A stretch of 64,000 nt of DNA from assembly GCA_964519955.1 (NCBI GenBank), contig CAZFLM010000013.1, forward strand, positions 56,653 through 120,652, given 5' to 3'. Under the pieces are notes generated by a model that did no database searches, was not told the origin of the DNA, and was given only the letters and a program-made list of their open reading frames with translations. The position numbers were made by a program, and so were the translations under genes. The first letter of the stretch is position 1. Every line of letters starts with the position of its first letter. The DNA is from CAZFLM01 sp964519955. Its GTDB lineage: Bacteria; Armatimonadota; Chthonomonadetes; Chthonomonadales; CAJBBX01. Positions 8,544 through 17,351 of the stretch are shown one piece after another.

Positions 8544-8587
8544 GGGGGCGTATGGGCAGGCTGCCGCGCGATAGCCGGGAGGCAACG

Positions 8588-9268
8588 ATGGACGCCGTCT
8601 TGGACCCGATCATCCGCTCGCCGAGGTTCTCGATGTACATGAAGATGCTGGCAGAGTACTCCGCCGACGAGGCGCAGCGCCGGGAGCGCTTCTACGACGA
8701 GATAACCGAAGACCAGAAGGCCGAGTTCATCAACGGGGAGATGACCGTGCAGTCACCTGCCAAGCACCAGCATGGAGTTGTTGCGGGGCACATCTACAAG
8801 GTCCTGGGCACGTACGCCATCGCGCAAGCGTGTGGGCACGTCGCCTGCGAGCAGGCGCTGGTCTGCCTCACCCGCAACGATTACGAACCGGACGTCTGCT
8901 TCTTCCGCAAGGAGGTCGCATCGACCATCGTGCGCGGCCAGATGCGCTACCCCGCACCCGATCTGGTCATAGAGGTGCTGTCCCCGAGCACGGAGCACAT
9001 CGACCGCGGCGTGAAGTTCGAGGACTATGCGGCGCACGGGGTCACCGAGTACTGGATCGTCGACCCGGACGCCGAGACCATCGAGCAGTACCTTCTCGCG
9101 GATGGCGCCTACGGCTTGGCGCTGAAGGTGCGCGACGGAGCCTTCGACAGCGTGGCGATGCCCGGTCTCCGCTTCCCCGTCCGCGCCGCCTTCGACGACG
9201 AAGCATGCCTGGCGGCGCTGCGGGAGATCCTCTTGAGTAGCGAGGAGCGACTAGCGGGAAGCGAGTAG
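8588..9268 (+). CDS. Uma2 family endonuclease-like protein (DUF820)
   Basis: 226 aa, PD-(D/E)xK nuclease fold. The core residues are visible: Asp102 in YEPDVCFF, DLVIEVLSPST (Asp125, Glu129), then DRGVKFEDYAAHGVTEYWIVDP. The family is multiplied in cyanobacteria, Armatimonadota and similar genomes, and its biological role is unsettled. The start was chosen by a GGGAGG box 7 nt upstream and by the promoter. The C-terminal codons lie in one arm of a long inverted repeat that encloses the downstream terminator, so the tail sequence SSEERLAGSE may have been shaped by it. Confidence 0.88.
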   Translation: MDAVLDPIIRSPRFSMYMKMLAEYSADEAQRRERFYDEITEDQKAEFINGEMTVQSPAKHQHGVVAGHIYKVLGTYAIAQACGHVACEQALVCLTRNDYEPDVCFFRKEVASTIVRGQMRYPAPDLVIEVLSPSTEHIDRGVKFEDYAAHGVTEYWIVDPDAETIEQYLLADGAYGLALKVRDGAFDSVAMPGLRFPVRAAFDDEACLAALREILLSSEERLAGSE

Positions 9269-9394
9269 AACGGCGGCTCCTGCCGGGCCGGACGCCTCGA
9301 ATCTTGACCGACACCCATCGCCAAGAAGGCCCCCGCACCAACCCTCGGTGCGGGGGCCTTCTACTCGCTTCTCGCTACTCGCTTCTCGCTACTC
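9235..9394. repeat. 36-bp imperfect inverted repeat enclosing a terminator
   Basis: The arms 9235-9270 and 9359-9394 match at 33 of 36 positions by eye when one is reverse-complemented. The right arm is also a direct tandem repeat of the 14-mer CTACTCGCTTCTCG (two copies plus six bases). The left arm lies in the end of the Uma2 gene. Confidence 0.7.
9326..9360. terminator. Bidirectional terminator between convergent genes
   Basis: A perfect 14-bp stem (AAGGCCCCCGCACC with its complement) and a 7-nt loop lie between the convergent Uma2 and oxidoreductase genes. The stem begins with AA and ends with TT on both strands. Confidence 0.75.
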
Positions 9395-9397
9395 CAC

Positions 9398-10723
9398 CTA
9401 CAGCGAGTACCCCTTCTTGTACGTCGGCCGGATGATGTTCGAGACCTCGGGGGCGTTCTTGGCGACGAGGCGCTTGGCGTCCCACTCGATCTTCTTGCCA
9501 TCCGCCCACACGGCCAGGTTGCCGAGGAGAATCGTCTCGGTCAACGGGCCGGAGTAGTCGGGGAAGTTGGAGCACGCGGGCTCACCGGTCTTGATCGCGC
9601 GGATGAACTCCTCGAAGTGGCCCGGCGACTCGGGGAACGCAACCGGCGTCGGATCGGCGTTGATGAAGCGCCCGCCCCCACCGTAGTCGCCCGGCGTGTA
9701 GAGCTTGTCCTTGTCGCCGATGATGAGCGAGCCGCTGTCCGAGATCTTGCCGTCGATCACCAGGTCCTCGAACTTGCCGCCGACGAACAGCTCCTTCGGG
9801 GGCAACTGGCCGCCGTCGTACCACACGAACTTGATGGGCCCGCGGTTCTTGTTCGCCGGGAACTCGAAGTTGATCACCGACCACTGCGGGAAGGCGTCCT
9901 TGTTGTGGCCGGACGTCTTCGCGACGACGGAGGTCGGGTTGCGCAGGTCGAGCGCCATGTACGGCAGGTTCACCGTGTGGCACGCCATGTCGCCGAGGGC
10001 GCCCGAGCCGAAGTCCCACCAGCCGCGCCACGCGAACGGATGATAGCCGTCGCCGTACGGACGGTCGGGGGCCACGGAGAGCCACAGATCCCAGTGCAGG
10101 CTCTCGGGCACAGGCTTCGTGGCGGGGCGAGAGGTCTGGCCCTGCGGCCAGATCGGCCGATTCGTCCACACGTGGACCTCGGTCACCTTGCCGAGCACGC
10201 CGGAGCGGACCAGGTACGCATTCTTGCGCATCCCGTTGTCCGAGGTGCCCTGGTTGCCCATCTGCGTGGCGACCTTCATCTGCTTGGCGATCTCGCCGAG
10301 CTTGCGCGCCTCGTAGATGGTGCGGGTCAGCGGCTTCTGGCAGAAGGCGTGCTTGCCCATCCGCATCGCGGTTGCCGCGGCGGTGGCGTGCGTGTGGTCC
10401 GGGGTGCTGACGGTGACCGCATCGATTTCCTTGCCGACGCTGTCGAGCATCTTGCGGAAGTCCGTGAACTTCTTGGCGTTCGGGTACTTGGCCGCGGCGC
10501 GGTTCAGGGTGTTCTCGTCCACGTCGCAGATGGCCACCACGTTGCCGAGGCGAGCAGCATCGGCGGTGTCGCTGTCACCCTTGCCGCCGACACCGATGCA
10601 GGCGAAGTTGACCTGCTCGATGGGCGAGCGCGGGTTCGCGCGAGCGTCCTTGCCGACCCAGATCGCGATGCCCGAGAACGCGGCGCTCCGCAGGAAATCA
10701 CGCCGGCTGCTTTCAGTGCTCAT
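9398..10723 (-). CDS. Tat-exported Gfo/Idh/MocA family oxidoreductase
   Basis: 441 aa NAD(P)-dependent dehydrogenase. A twin-arginine leader (SRRDFLRSAAFSG, RR at 7-8) suggests export in folded form with its cofactor. The Rossmann motif is CIGVGGKGDSD (42-52), and the family EKP signature appears as CQKP with Lys130. The C-terminal domain carries WDFGSGALGDMACHTVNLP, typical of the planctomycete/armatimonad secreted members. It probably oxidises a sugar or sugar acid. The start was chosen by an AGGA box and the RR motif. The gene is alone, with a GCATGCG/CGCATGC inverted repeat just upstream (10755-10776) that may be a regulatory site. Confidence 0.92.
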   Translation of the reverse strand: MSTESSRRDFLRSAAFSGIAIWVGKDARANPRSPIEQVNFACIGVGGKGDSDTADAARLGNVVAICDVDENTLNRAAAKYPNAKKFTDFRKMLDSVGKEIDAVTVSTPDHTHATAAATAMRMGKHAFCQKPLTRTIYEARKLGEIAKQMKVATQMGNQGTSDNGMRKNAYLVRSGVLGKVTEVHVWTNRPIWPQGQTSRPATKPVPESLHWDLWLSVAPDRPYGDGYHPFAWRGWWDFGSGALGDMACHTVNLPYMALDLRNPTSVVAKTSGHNKDAFPQWSVINFEFPANKNRGPIKFVWYDGGQLPPKELFVGGKFEDLVIDGKISDSGSLIIGDKDKLYTPGDYGGGGRFINADPTPVAFPESPGHFEEFIRAIKTGEPACSNFPDYSGPLTETILLGNLAVWADGKKIEWDAKRLVAKNAPEVSNIIRPTYKKGYSL

Positions 10724-10886
10724 GGGACAGTCCTTTTGGGAGGAGGTCTCGGCTGCATGCGATCGGCGCCGCATGCGCCCAGAATCGTGACCGCTCACCG
10801 GTGGTGGCGGTTCGCGTTAATGCTACCCGAATCGGGCACGCGATGCGACGCGGCGGCGAGTTGAAAGTAGCGTGGCGGGGAGCGGG

Positions 10887-11696
10887 CTAGGAGGCACAGA
10901 CTGGCAGGCATGAGCTGAGCAGCTCGTTCACCTCGTCGAGGGAGAACTGCTCCGGATCGATCAGCAGATGGAGCGCCGACTCGCTCCCGTCGCGCCGGCG
11001 GCGGATGCGGTGGCGCAGTTCCGTGCCGACGACGGCGAGCCAGCCTGACAGCAGCGTGGCCCCTGCGAGAAGGGCGCCCAGACCGTCGAGGCGTAAGGGA
11101 TCGGGTACCAACACGGCGATGGCCGACACGAGCGGAAGGAGCGCGCCGGCCAGGGTCAGCGCGCCGACGGCCCAGTTCCGCACGCGCTCCGACGACGTCC
11201 GGTTGTCCGTCTGCATCAGTTCGACGAGCAGGAACCCGGACTGATCCTCGCCAAGGCGGTACGAGCCGAACTCCTCCCAACGGTACGCGGTGAAGTCCTG
11301 CCCGAGGAGCCCCTCCTCGGTGAGCCACGCCACCTGCCCGCGCGCGCGGACCGGCCGGCCGAGCATGCCCGCCGTGGTGATGGTCTTGAGCCTGGCCCGC
11401 AACGCGCCGGCGCTGGCGAGGGACCAGCGTGGCCCCGGGCTCCGCAGGACGACCATCAGCGCGAGCGCGTAGAACGCGGCGCCGCCCGCCGTGGTGACGG
11501 CGCAGTGCCACTGGAGACGCATGAGCCCCGCCGCGAGCAGCGCCAGCGTGCCGCCCGCCAGCATGCAGAGCAGGACAAACCCGATGGCGAGCGCGGCGCC
11601 CGAGGCGTGCTGCTTCCCGCTCCCGCGCCCGGTCATCCGCGCCAGGATCACTCGTCCCTCTCGCAGCGTGCTCTGCATCTGCATCTCAGTCACCAT
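10887..11696 (-). CDS. Hypothetical membrane protein (two hairpins of membrane helices)
   Basis: 269 aa, not recognised. There are four likely membrane helices in two pairs, about 34-60, 68-85, 177-197 and 205-225. The first two are followed by a soluble segment with WLTEEGLLGQDFTAYRWEEF, which resembles a PH-like membrane domain (YcxB type). The C-terminal FSLDEVNELLSSCLPVC is cytoplasmic. It is the last gene of a tight leftward operon and overlaps the previous gene by 11 bp. Function unknown; the neighbours suggest an envelope complex. Confidence 0.72.
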   Translation of the reverse strand: MVTEMQMQSTLREGRVILARMTGRGSGKQHASGAALAIGFVLLCMLAGGTLALLAAGLMRLQWHCAVTTAGGAAFYALALMVVLRSPGPRWSLASAGALRARLKTITTAGMLGRPVRARGQVAWLTEEGLLGQDFTAYRWEEFGSYRLGEDQSGFLLVELMQTDNRTSSERVRNWAVGALTLAGALLPLVSAIAVLVPDPLRLDGLGALLAGATLLSGWLAVVGTELRHRIRRRRDGSESALHLLIDPEQFSLDEVNELLSSCLPVCAS

Positions 11697-12405
11697 CTGC
11701 CGGCTGGGCCGGCCTCAGCAGCGCCTCGCCTGGCTCACCGACCGCCTGTGCGGGCCGCATCAGCACCTGCCCCGCCGCCTCGCCGCCGCTAGCAGGCCGC
11801 AGCAGGCTGCGCATCGGCGCGGCACGCCTCTCGGCCTCGATCAGGTGATCGCAGGTCTTCTCTGCCGCCGATCTCAGCGCGGTGCCAGGCTCCGCGATCC
11901 ACGCCAGGTCCACCAGGGCCGGAATCGCCGCCGGGTCATCTGTCTCTTCACAAAGACGAATCAGCTCGGTGCAGAGTTTCCGATCCGGCCATCGCATCGC
12001 GCCGAACAGCACCTTTGCCCGCTCTTCTGACAGGCCGGCCGTGTGCTCGCCGCGGATCCCCCCGGTGATCTCGCGCAGCCGGGCGACAGCCGTCCGACTC
12101 AGCTCGCCTTCGGCAAGGAGGCCATCGCACAAGGTCGCCAGGTCCTCGGGGGCGCACTGGGCGATGGAGTCCAGGGCACGCCGCCGGAGTCGCAGCAAGT
12201 GGCTGGCCTTGCCTACGGCGGGAGCCAGCGCGAGCACAAACGCCGCGATGCGCAACCAGACGGGCGCCGCCACCAGTTGGGCGATCTGCCAGGCAAGTGC
12301 GGGAGGAGCGATGAACAGCGCCCACGTGCTCGGCCGATCCAGCGCGCGCCGGTACTCCGCCACCGGATCGTCTGGCTCGCCCAAAGGCTGCCGGCGCAAC
12401 CTCAC
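11686..12405 (-). CDS. Hypothetical membrane protein with triple LxRPA tail repeat
   Basis: 239 aa, not recognised. There is a hydrophobic hairpin at about 28-65, then a helical soluble domain resembling alpha-solenoid repeats (CAPEDLATLCDGLLAEGELS, ETDDPAAIPALVDLAWI). The C-terminus repeats LLRPA, LMRPA and LLRPA with about 15-residue spacing. The gene starts a base or two from the stop of the small upstream gene and overlaps the next one, so translation is probably coupled. Function unknown. Confidence 0.72.
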   Translation of the reverse strand: MRLRRQPLGEPDDPVAEYRRALDRPSTWALFIAPPALAWQIAQLVAAPVWLRIAAFVLALAPAVGKASHLLRLRRRALDSIAQCAPEDLATLCDGLLAEGELSRTAVARLREITGGIRGEHTAGLSEERAKVLFGAMRWPDRKLCTELIRLCEETDDPAAIPALVDLAWIAEPGTALRSAAEKTCDHLIEAERRAAPMRSLLRPASGGEAAGQVLMRPAQAVGEPGEALLRPAQPADGD

Positions 12406-12406
12406 C

Positions 12407-12547
12407 TCACCGCTTCCCGAGGCGCGCGTCCAGGAACGCCTTCACGAAGCTGTGAGCGGCGCGCCAGAGCATGCCGGCCACCAGACCGATGAAGGCGGCC
12501 TCCAGCCAGGGGATGTCGGGCTCGGGAACCCTCAGGGGAACGACCAC
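12407..12547 (-). CDS. Small single-pass membrane protein, 46 aa (GTG start)
   Basis: Starts at GTG with an AGAGG box 6-7 nt upstream, 11 bp after the stop of the RDD gene. One hydrophobic segment (WLEAAFIGLVAGMLWRAA) is followed by a basic C-terminus (FVKAFLDARLGKR). It is packed between genes of one operon on both sides, which argues that it is real. A longer ATG reading exists but its extra N-terminus lies in the RDD gene and is shadow-like. No family recognised. Confidence 0.55.
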   Translation of the reverse strand: MVVPLRVPEPDIPWLEAAFIGLVAGMLWRAAHSFVKAFLDARLGKR

Positions 12548-12558
12548 GCCTGCGCCTC

Positions 12559-13380
12559 TCAGTCGGCCTCCAGCCACTGCTCCCAGCTCCGGTTGTCGAG
12601 CACGCCGCGCTCGTTGACGTACTTGCGCTCGATAGCCTCCAGGAGGTCGGCATGGTGCCACTGGATCTCGATCGGAATGTCGATGTGCAGCTTGCGCATG
12701 AGGGGGATGGCGAGCCGCATGGCGATGTGCGCCTGAATCGGGATGTCCAGCTCGTGGCGGCGGTGCGTGAACCGGCGGATGGCCTGGAACTCCTCGCCGG
12801 TGAGCGCGTCAACGCTCGGAAGCTGGCTCACGAAGTGGGCGACGATGGGCGACGCCACGCCGCTCGAGCCTGCGAGCCGCCCGGGGTCGCGCTCCTTGAT
12901 CACCAGGGTGCCCGCAGCCCAGTCGCCAAGCCGTTTGTACTCCTGGCTGAAGAAGATCGAGAGGAGCCCAATGCCGTACGGCGGCGGCAGGAAGTCGATG
13001 ATGCGGACCAGGTTCCGCACGAGCGACGAGTAAGGATCGATCGGATACCCGCCGTCGCGCACGACGCGCAGCTTCGCCACCTTCTTGCCCGGCGTCTGGC
13101 CCGCCCAGCGCAGCTCGCAGAACGTGTGGTAGCCGAACATGACGACGAAGACGATGAGGATCACGACCGCGATGGCCCAGAGAGGGAGTGACGCCAGGAA
13201 CGTCTGGCGGAAGACCGATGCGCCCGCGATGGCGTAGAACGATACGATGCCGACAGCCGACAGCGTGGCCACCTGGATGGCCAGATCGATGACAGCCGCG
13301 ATGAACCGCGAGCCGATGCCGGCCAGCTCGTAGGAGACCTCGATGTTCTCGGGCGTGATGAACTCGACGTAGCGACTCAT
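12559..13380 (-). CDS. RDD family membrane protein
   Basis: 273 aa. The N-terminal 160 residues are an RDD domain: GIGSRFIAAVIDLAIQ (Arg then Asp on helix 1), a second helix pair at about 60-90, GQTPGKKVAKLRVV, and RLGDWAAGTLVI. RDD proteins have been tied to transport and ion homeostasis. The C-terminal 100 residues are soluble and helical (ALTGEEFQAIRRFTHRRHELD). It is the first gene of a four-gene leftward operon, divergent from the SpoIIM-like gene; RDD, SpoIIM and DUF58 genes often cluster. Confidence 0.9.
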   Translation of the reverse strand: MSRYVEFITPENIEVSYELAGIGSRFIAAVIDLAIQVATLSAVGIVSFYAIAGASVFRQTFLASLPLWAIAVVILIVFVVMFGYHTFCELRWAGQTPGKKVAKLRVVRDGGYPIDPYSSLVRNLVRIIDFLPPPYGIGLLSIFFSQEYKRLGDWAAGTLVIKERDPGRLAGSSGVASPIVAHFVSQLPSVDALTGEEFQAIRRFTHRRHELDIPIQAHIAMRLAIPLMRKLHIDIPIEIQWHHADLLEAIERKYVNERGVLDNRSWEQWLEAD

Positions 13381-13397
13381 GTTCGGGTATGTCCGCC

Positions 13398-13426
13398 TGG
13401 ACGACGCACCGCTGCGGTGCTACAAT
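13398..13426 (+). promoter_or_regulatory. Promoter for the SpoIIM-like gene
   Basis: TGGACG, 17-bp spacer, TACAAT in the 82-bp divergent gap. RNA would start about 30 nt before the ATG. Confidence 0.45.
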
Positions 13427-13462
13427 GACTACGTTCCGCGCCAGGGCGCGGCGTCAACAACC

Positions 13463-14479
13463 ATGGATGAACGCGAATTCGTTCAGTCCCGGCAAGCCGG
13501 GTGGCGGCGCCTCACCGAGATTCTGGGGCGCATCGAGACGTCGGGCGGCTTGCGTCGCCTCTCGCGCGAGGACGTGCGCGAGCTTGGCCCGCTCTACCGC
13601 CGCGCCGCCAGCGACCTGGCCTATGCGCGCGCCCACGCCGTCACGGGCAACCTGACCGGGCACCTGAACCGGCTGGTCGCCCGCAGCTACGCCCTGCTCT
13701 ACCACTCCGACACGCGAAGCTGGCGCGGCCTCCGCCAGTTCTTCACCCACGACTTCCCGCAGACCTTCCGGCGGCGGCTTCCGTTCTTCCTCACGGCCGT
13801 CGCGCTGATGCTCGCAGGGGCGCTGCTCGCCTACTGGCTGATGATGCAGTCGCGCGACAACCTGGACATCTTCGTGCCGCCGAACCACCCCATGCGGTCG
13901 TCGGTCGACATCTGGGCGTCCGGCAAGACCACCCGGGTCATCCATGAAGGGGAATCCGCGGTCGGCGCCAGCGCGCTGATGACGAACAACATCCGGGTGA
14001 GCATCCTCGCGTTCGCCGCCGGCATCCTGGGGTGCGTCCTCACGGCCTTCATCATGTTCGAGAACGGCGCGATGCTCGGCGCCCTGGCCGGGCTGATGAC
14101 GCACGTGCATCACCACGACACGCTTTGGCCGGGCATCCTGCCCCACGGGGTCGTCGAGCTGAGCGCCACCTGCATCGCCGGAGGCGCCGGCCTGATGCTG
14201 GGCTGGGCGCTCCTCGTGCCAGGCCCCTACCGCCGCCGGGACGCCCTCGTCGCCGCCGCGCTCGACGCCATCCGCCTGGTCGTGGGCGTCTCCTTCCTGC
14301 TCATCTTCTGCGGCGTCGTGGAGGCGTTCATCTCGCCCTCCAGGCTGCCCGCGGGCTTCAAGATCGCGTTCGGCATCACCACGTTCTTCGCCCTCTACGG
14401 CTACCTCTTCCTGGCAGGCCGCGATGCGAAGGTGGTCGCCCAAACGCAACCACAGATGGACACAGACAAGCACCGATAG
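13463..14479 (+). CDS. SpoIIM-like stage II sporulation protein M family membrane protein
   Basis: 338 aa. The N-terminal soluble helical part (1-110, with the family-typical LGPLYRRAASDLAYARAH) is followed by five or six membrane helices (about 113-135, 180-215, 230-255, 275-298, 303-325) and the DUF95/SpoIIM motif FENGAMLGALAGLM. In non-sporulating bacteria these genes accompany RDD and DUF58 genes, as here. The start at MDEREF follows the promoter. Role unknown outside sporulators, probably an envelope process. Confidence 0.88.
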   Translation: MDEREFVQSRQAGWRRLTEILGRIETSGGLRRLSREDVRELGPLYRRAASDLAYARAHAVTGNLTGHLNRLVARSYALLYHSDTRSWRGLRQFFTHDFPQTFRRRLPFFLTAVALMLAGALLAYWLMMQSRDNLDIFVPPNHPMRSSVDIWASGKTTRVIHEGESAVGASALMTNNIRVSILAFAAGILGCVLTAFIMFENGAMLGALAGLMTHVHHHDTLWPGILPHGVVELSATCIAGGAGLMLGWALLVPGPYRRRDALVAAALDAIRLVVGVSFLLIFCGVVEAFISPSRLPAGFKIAFGITTFFALYGYLFLAGRDAKVVAQTQPQMDTDKHR

Positions 14480-14525
14480 CGGCGGGATGGGCTTCTGGGG
14501 CATCGCGCCGGGGAGACGACCCTGG

Positions 14526-14547
14526 AGGGCGGGCCTCCGTGGCCGCC
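14526..14547. repeat. Degenerate copy of the GGGCCTCCGTG hairpin
   Basis: The core GGCGGGCCTCCGTGGCCGCC resembles the GGATGGGCCTCCGTGCCCGTCC hairpin found four times elsewhere in the window. It again lies between convergent genes. Confidence 0.4.
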
Positions 14548-14578
14548 GCGCCGGCCGAGCGCTTCCAGTCGCTCTGCG

Positions 14579-15889
14579 CTACAGCAGCATCCTCTCCTTC
14601 ACCTCCAGGTACCGGTTCACCAGCGCGGCCGAGAGCTGCTCTGCCGGGGTGTCCACCACCAGCACCCCGCGGTGGGACAGCTCGGCCGTGGCTCGCGCCC
14701 GGTCGTCCAGCATCTGGCGGGCGACGGCCTGCGAGTAGGCGCTGGCGGCATCGACCACAGGCGCCTCGGCCAGGCGCAGCACCTTCGTGTCCAGCAGCGT
14801 GACGCAGGCAGCCAAATGGTGCGGCTGCAGCATCGCCAGCTCCTGCATCGTCTGCCTGGACGAGTCCGGGTCCCACAGGTCGGTGAAGCACACGATGAGC
14901 GAGCGGCGGCGCCACCGTCCGCGCAGGTAGGCGAAGGCCTGGCGATAGTCCGGCTCCGCGCGGCGGGCTTCGGCGTTGTACAGCGCGTCCAGGATGCGAT
15001 ACACCTGAGCCCGCCCCTTGCCCGGCGCGATCCACGCCTGCACGCTGTCCGCGAACATCAGCAGGCCCACGCGGTCGTCGGTCAGCGTGGCGACGTACGC
15101 CAGGAGCAGCGCCGCGTTCACCGCGTAGTCCATCTTCGCGATGCCGTCGACCTCCGCCATCATGGTGCGGCCCACGTCGATCGCCAGGATGACGTTCTGG
15201 CTGCGCTCGACCTCGTACTGGCGGCTGGTCAGCTTGCCACGGCGAGCGCTGGCCTTCCAGTCGATGCGGCGATACTCGTCGTCCGGCTGGTAGTCGCGCA
15301 GCGACTCGAACTCGCGACCGGCACCCATCAGCCGTGCCGCGCGGATGCCCACCTGCTGCAGCCGCCCTCGGCGCGCCATCAGCGTGAACTTGGCGGTCTC
15401 GATCAGGTTCGGATACACCTTCACGGCCTGCGCCGAAGCCACGCGCCGCACCGAGCTGACGAGCCCGAGCTTGCCGCTCACTTTGAGCCAGATGTCGCCG
15501 AACTCGAAGTCGCCGCGGCTCCTCGGGGTCACGTGGTAGCTGACGGTGTGGCGGACGCCCGGGCGGAGCGTGAGCGGCGTGTCGGCGAAGTCGTGCGGCA
15601 TCTCGTCCGGCGGCTCGTCACGCAGCAGAATCTTCCACGGCCAGAGACCTTCGACACGCACCTCGACATGCACCGCGTTCTCCGCGCCGAGCGAGAGCTG
15701 GGGCTCCACCTTGCGCTCCGCGGAGATGCCGTCGCGCGGCGGAAGCAGCCAGTAGTCCGCCACCGTCGCGGCGAGGACAACGCCCACGCAGGCCAGCGTG
15801 ACCATGACCGCAGCGTGCCCCAGGCCCCCCAGAAAGAGGGGCAGCGTGGCCAGAACAGCCAGAGCGAACCACCAGCGCGTGAGGGTCAT
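14579..15889 (-). CDS. DUF58 domain membrane-anchored protein
   Basis: 436 aa. Two N-terminal membrane helices (about 5-45) precede an extracytoplasmic-type beta domain and the DUF58 signature FESLRDYQPDDEYRRIDWKA (about 220-240). A von Willebrand A-like region follows with AIDVGRTMM (270s). DUF58 proteins usually work beside a MoxR AAA+ ATPase, but none is in the window. The start overlaps the stop of the upstream gene by 4 bp (ATGA), so translation is coupled. Confidence 0.92.
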   Translation of the reverse strand: MTLTRWWFALAVLATLPLFLGGLGHAAVMVTLACVGVVLAATVADYWLLPPRDGISAERKVEPQLSLGAENAVHVEVRVEGLWPWKILLRDEPPDEMPHDFADTPLTLRPGVRHTVSYHVTPRSRGDFEFGDIWLKVSGKLGLVSSVRRVASAQAVKVYPNLIETAKFTLMARRGRLQQVGIRAARLMGAGREFESLRDYQPDDEYRRIDWKASARRGKLTSRQYEVERSQNVILAIDVGRTMMAEVDGIAKMDYAVNAALLLAYVATLTDDRVGLLMFADSVQAWIAPGKGRAQVYRILDALYNAEARRAEPDYRQAFAYLRGRWRRRSLIVCFTDLWDPDSSRQTMQELAMLQPHHLAACVTLLDTKVLRLAEAPVVDAASAYSQAVARQMLDDRARATAELSHRGVLVVDTPAEQLSAALVNRYLEVKERMLL

Positions 15890-17169
15890 GGCTTCGTCGT
15901 GCTGCCCGTGGCAGTGGCAGCTCGCTCCCACTTCAGGAGCACGTCGCCCGGCCCGGCCGGTACCTGGATGGCGCGCCAGGCCGCAGCGGGTGCGCGCACC
16001 GTCCAGCCGCCCGAGACCTTCTTCGCGTCGAGGCCGCTGCCGAAAGCCACGGTCCCGGCGGAGGCTGTCACATGGAACGATCCGGCAGGTACGTAGACTC
16101 GGGAGGCATCGCCGGCCGCGAGGCGGGTCTGGAACGTGTCGGCCGCGTCGAGGAACAGCGCGAGCGCGGAGGCGTAGTCGTCGCCTCGCGTCGGGCGCTT
16201 GCCGCCGGCCGGCAGATAGTCCAGCAGATCGGTCAGAACGCGGGAGCCGTAGGTGTCGTCGGCGTAGAGCAGCAGCGCCGTGAAGTTGTCGAAAGCGTCG
16301 CGATCGGCGGCGGGCAGCGAAGCCATGTCGGGACCGCCGGCTCGCACGCGGGCGAGCAGCGGGGCGATCTGCTTGGTCCGGTACTCATCGAGATCGGCGG
16401 CGGCGCCAAACGGGAGCGGATCGGCGTCGGGAGCAGGCGTCCTCGCATCCTCGATGAGCCACTTCAGGAACATGCGCTCGCCCAGCACGCCGCTGGCCCA
16501 GCTCTCGGGCTGCGCGTAGCCGCTCGGCGACGGGAACAGGTAGTGGCCGTACTCGTGGGCGATCTCGCGGGCCCACTCCAGGCCGCTGCGTGTGGCGAAC
16601 ACGTTGTAGAAGTAGAGGCTGTTGCGCACCTGCTCGCCGCCGGGGTCGCCGGACCGCGTCAGCCAGACGTGTACGGCGGGGCCGCGCAGACCGCGGGCCG
16701 TGCGACCCAGTCTGGCGTTGGCGGTGGACCAGAGGCAGGCCAGCATCCGTCCGCAGCGCTTGGCGATGGGCAGCGCGTCGCGGTCCGGACCGTGGATGAT
16801 GAAGCGGCGGACCATCGTGCCGTTCTCGCTGAGGTAGACATGGGCGGACGCGGCAAACTCGGCGCCGTCGCGCGGGTCCTTGGCGGGGTCCTGCTTGCGG
16901 GGCACCACGACGAGGCCCGGGGTCGCGCCGCGGATTGGCTCGCGGTCCGCCTCGATGGCGAGGGCGTCACCCGGCAGGATGCGCTCGGGCATCTCGCCGG
17001 TGCCGGCCGCGGTCGCGCCGAGCAGTGACGAAAAGAACAGTGCCGCGACGCACGCAGAGCGTCTGATAGATTGGGAGCGCGCCTTGCGGAGCGGGCTGAG
17101 GACGGCAGAGGCAAGCCGCCGGCCAGGCCGGTCCTTCGACACCAAGCATCGGGTGGCAAGCAGGATCAT
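15886..17169 (-). CDS. Secreted protein with HEYGH motif, putative metallopeptidase
   Basis: 427 aa. A basic N-terminus with a hydrophobic segment (about 39-55, ending ATAAGTGE) indicates a signal peptide or anchor. REIAHEYGHYLF places a zincin-type HExxH at 205-209. The rest is not recognised; a C-terminal jelly-roll-like part (VPAGSFHVTASAGT, then AIQVPAGPGDVLLKWE) looks like a beta-sandwich. Its own third zinc ligand is not obvious. It is first in an operon with DUF58 and has an extended -10 promoter upstream. The long pre-signal segment makes the start uncertain. Confidence 0.65.
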   Translation of the reverse strand: MILLATRCLVSKDRPGRRLASAVLSPLRKARSQSIRRSACVAALFFSSLLGATAAGTGEMPERILPGDALAIEADREPIRGATPGLVVVPRKQDPAKDPRDGAEFAASAHVYLSENGTMVRRFIIHGPDRDALPIAKRCGRMLACLWSTANARLGRTARGLRGPAVHVWLTRSGDPGGEQVRNSLYFYNVFATRSGLEWAREIAHEYGHYLFPSPSGYAQPESWASGVLGERMFLKWLIEDARTPAPDADPLPFGAAADLDEYRTKQIAPLLARVRAGGPDMASLPAADRDAFDNFTALLLYADDTYGSRVLTDLLDYLPAGGKRPTRGDDYASALALFLDAADTFQTRLAAGDASRVYVPAGSFHVTASAGTVAFGSGLDAKKVSGGWTVRAPAAAWRAIQVPAGPGDVLLKWERAATATGSTTKP

Positions 17170-17233
17170 GGGTTCCGCCGGCACGGTGGTTGGGAAGCGC
17201 CGATGATGAGTGCGCCTCCCAGAACGTATTGGG

Positions 17234-17242
17234 ATTATAGCA
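17234..17242 (-). promoter_or_regulatory. Extended -10 promoter element for the HEYGH-DUF58 operon
   Basis: On the minus strand TGC precedes a perfect TATAAT. No good -35 lies at 16-18 bp, which the TGn extension may replace. RNA would start about 58 nt before the ATG. Confidence 0.45.
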
Positions 17243-17276
17243 GAAGCAGAGGGCACGGAGCAGGCGGTTCGCGCGG

Positions 17277-17305
17277 TTGCACTGCGATCCTCGCTGTGAT
17301 ATACT
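17277..17305 (+). promoter_or_regulatory. Promoter for the M48 protease gene
   Basis: TTGCAC, 17-bp spacer, TATACT preceded by TGA (extended -10). The predicted RNA start is about 40 nt before the ATG. It is divergent from the HEYGH operon promoter. Confidence 0.6.
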
Positions 17306-17351
17306 GCTGCCAACTCCGCGCATGGGTGCGCGAGAGGAAGAAGGCACTGGC

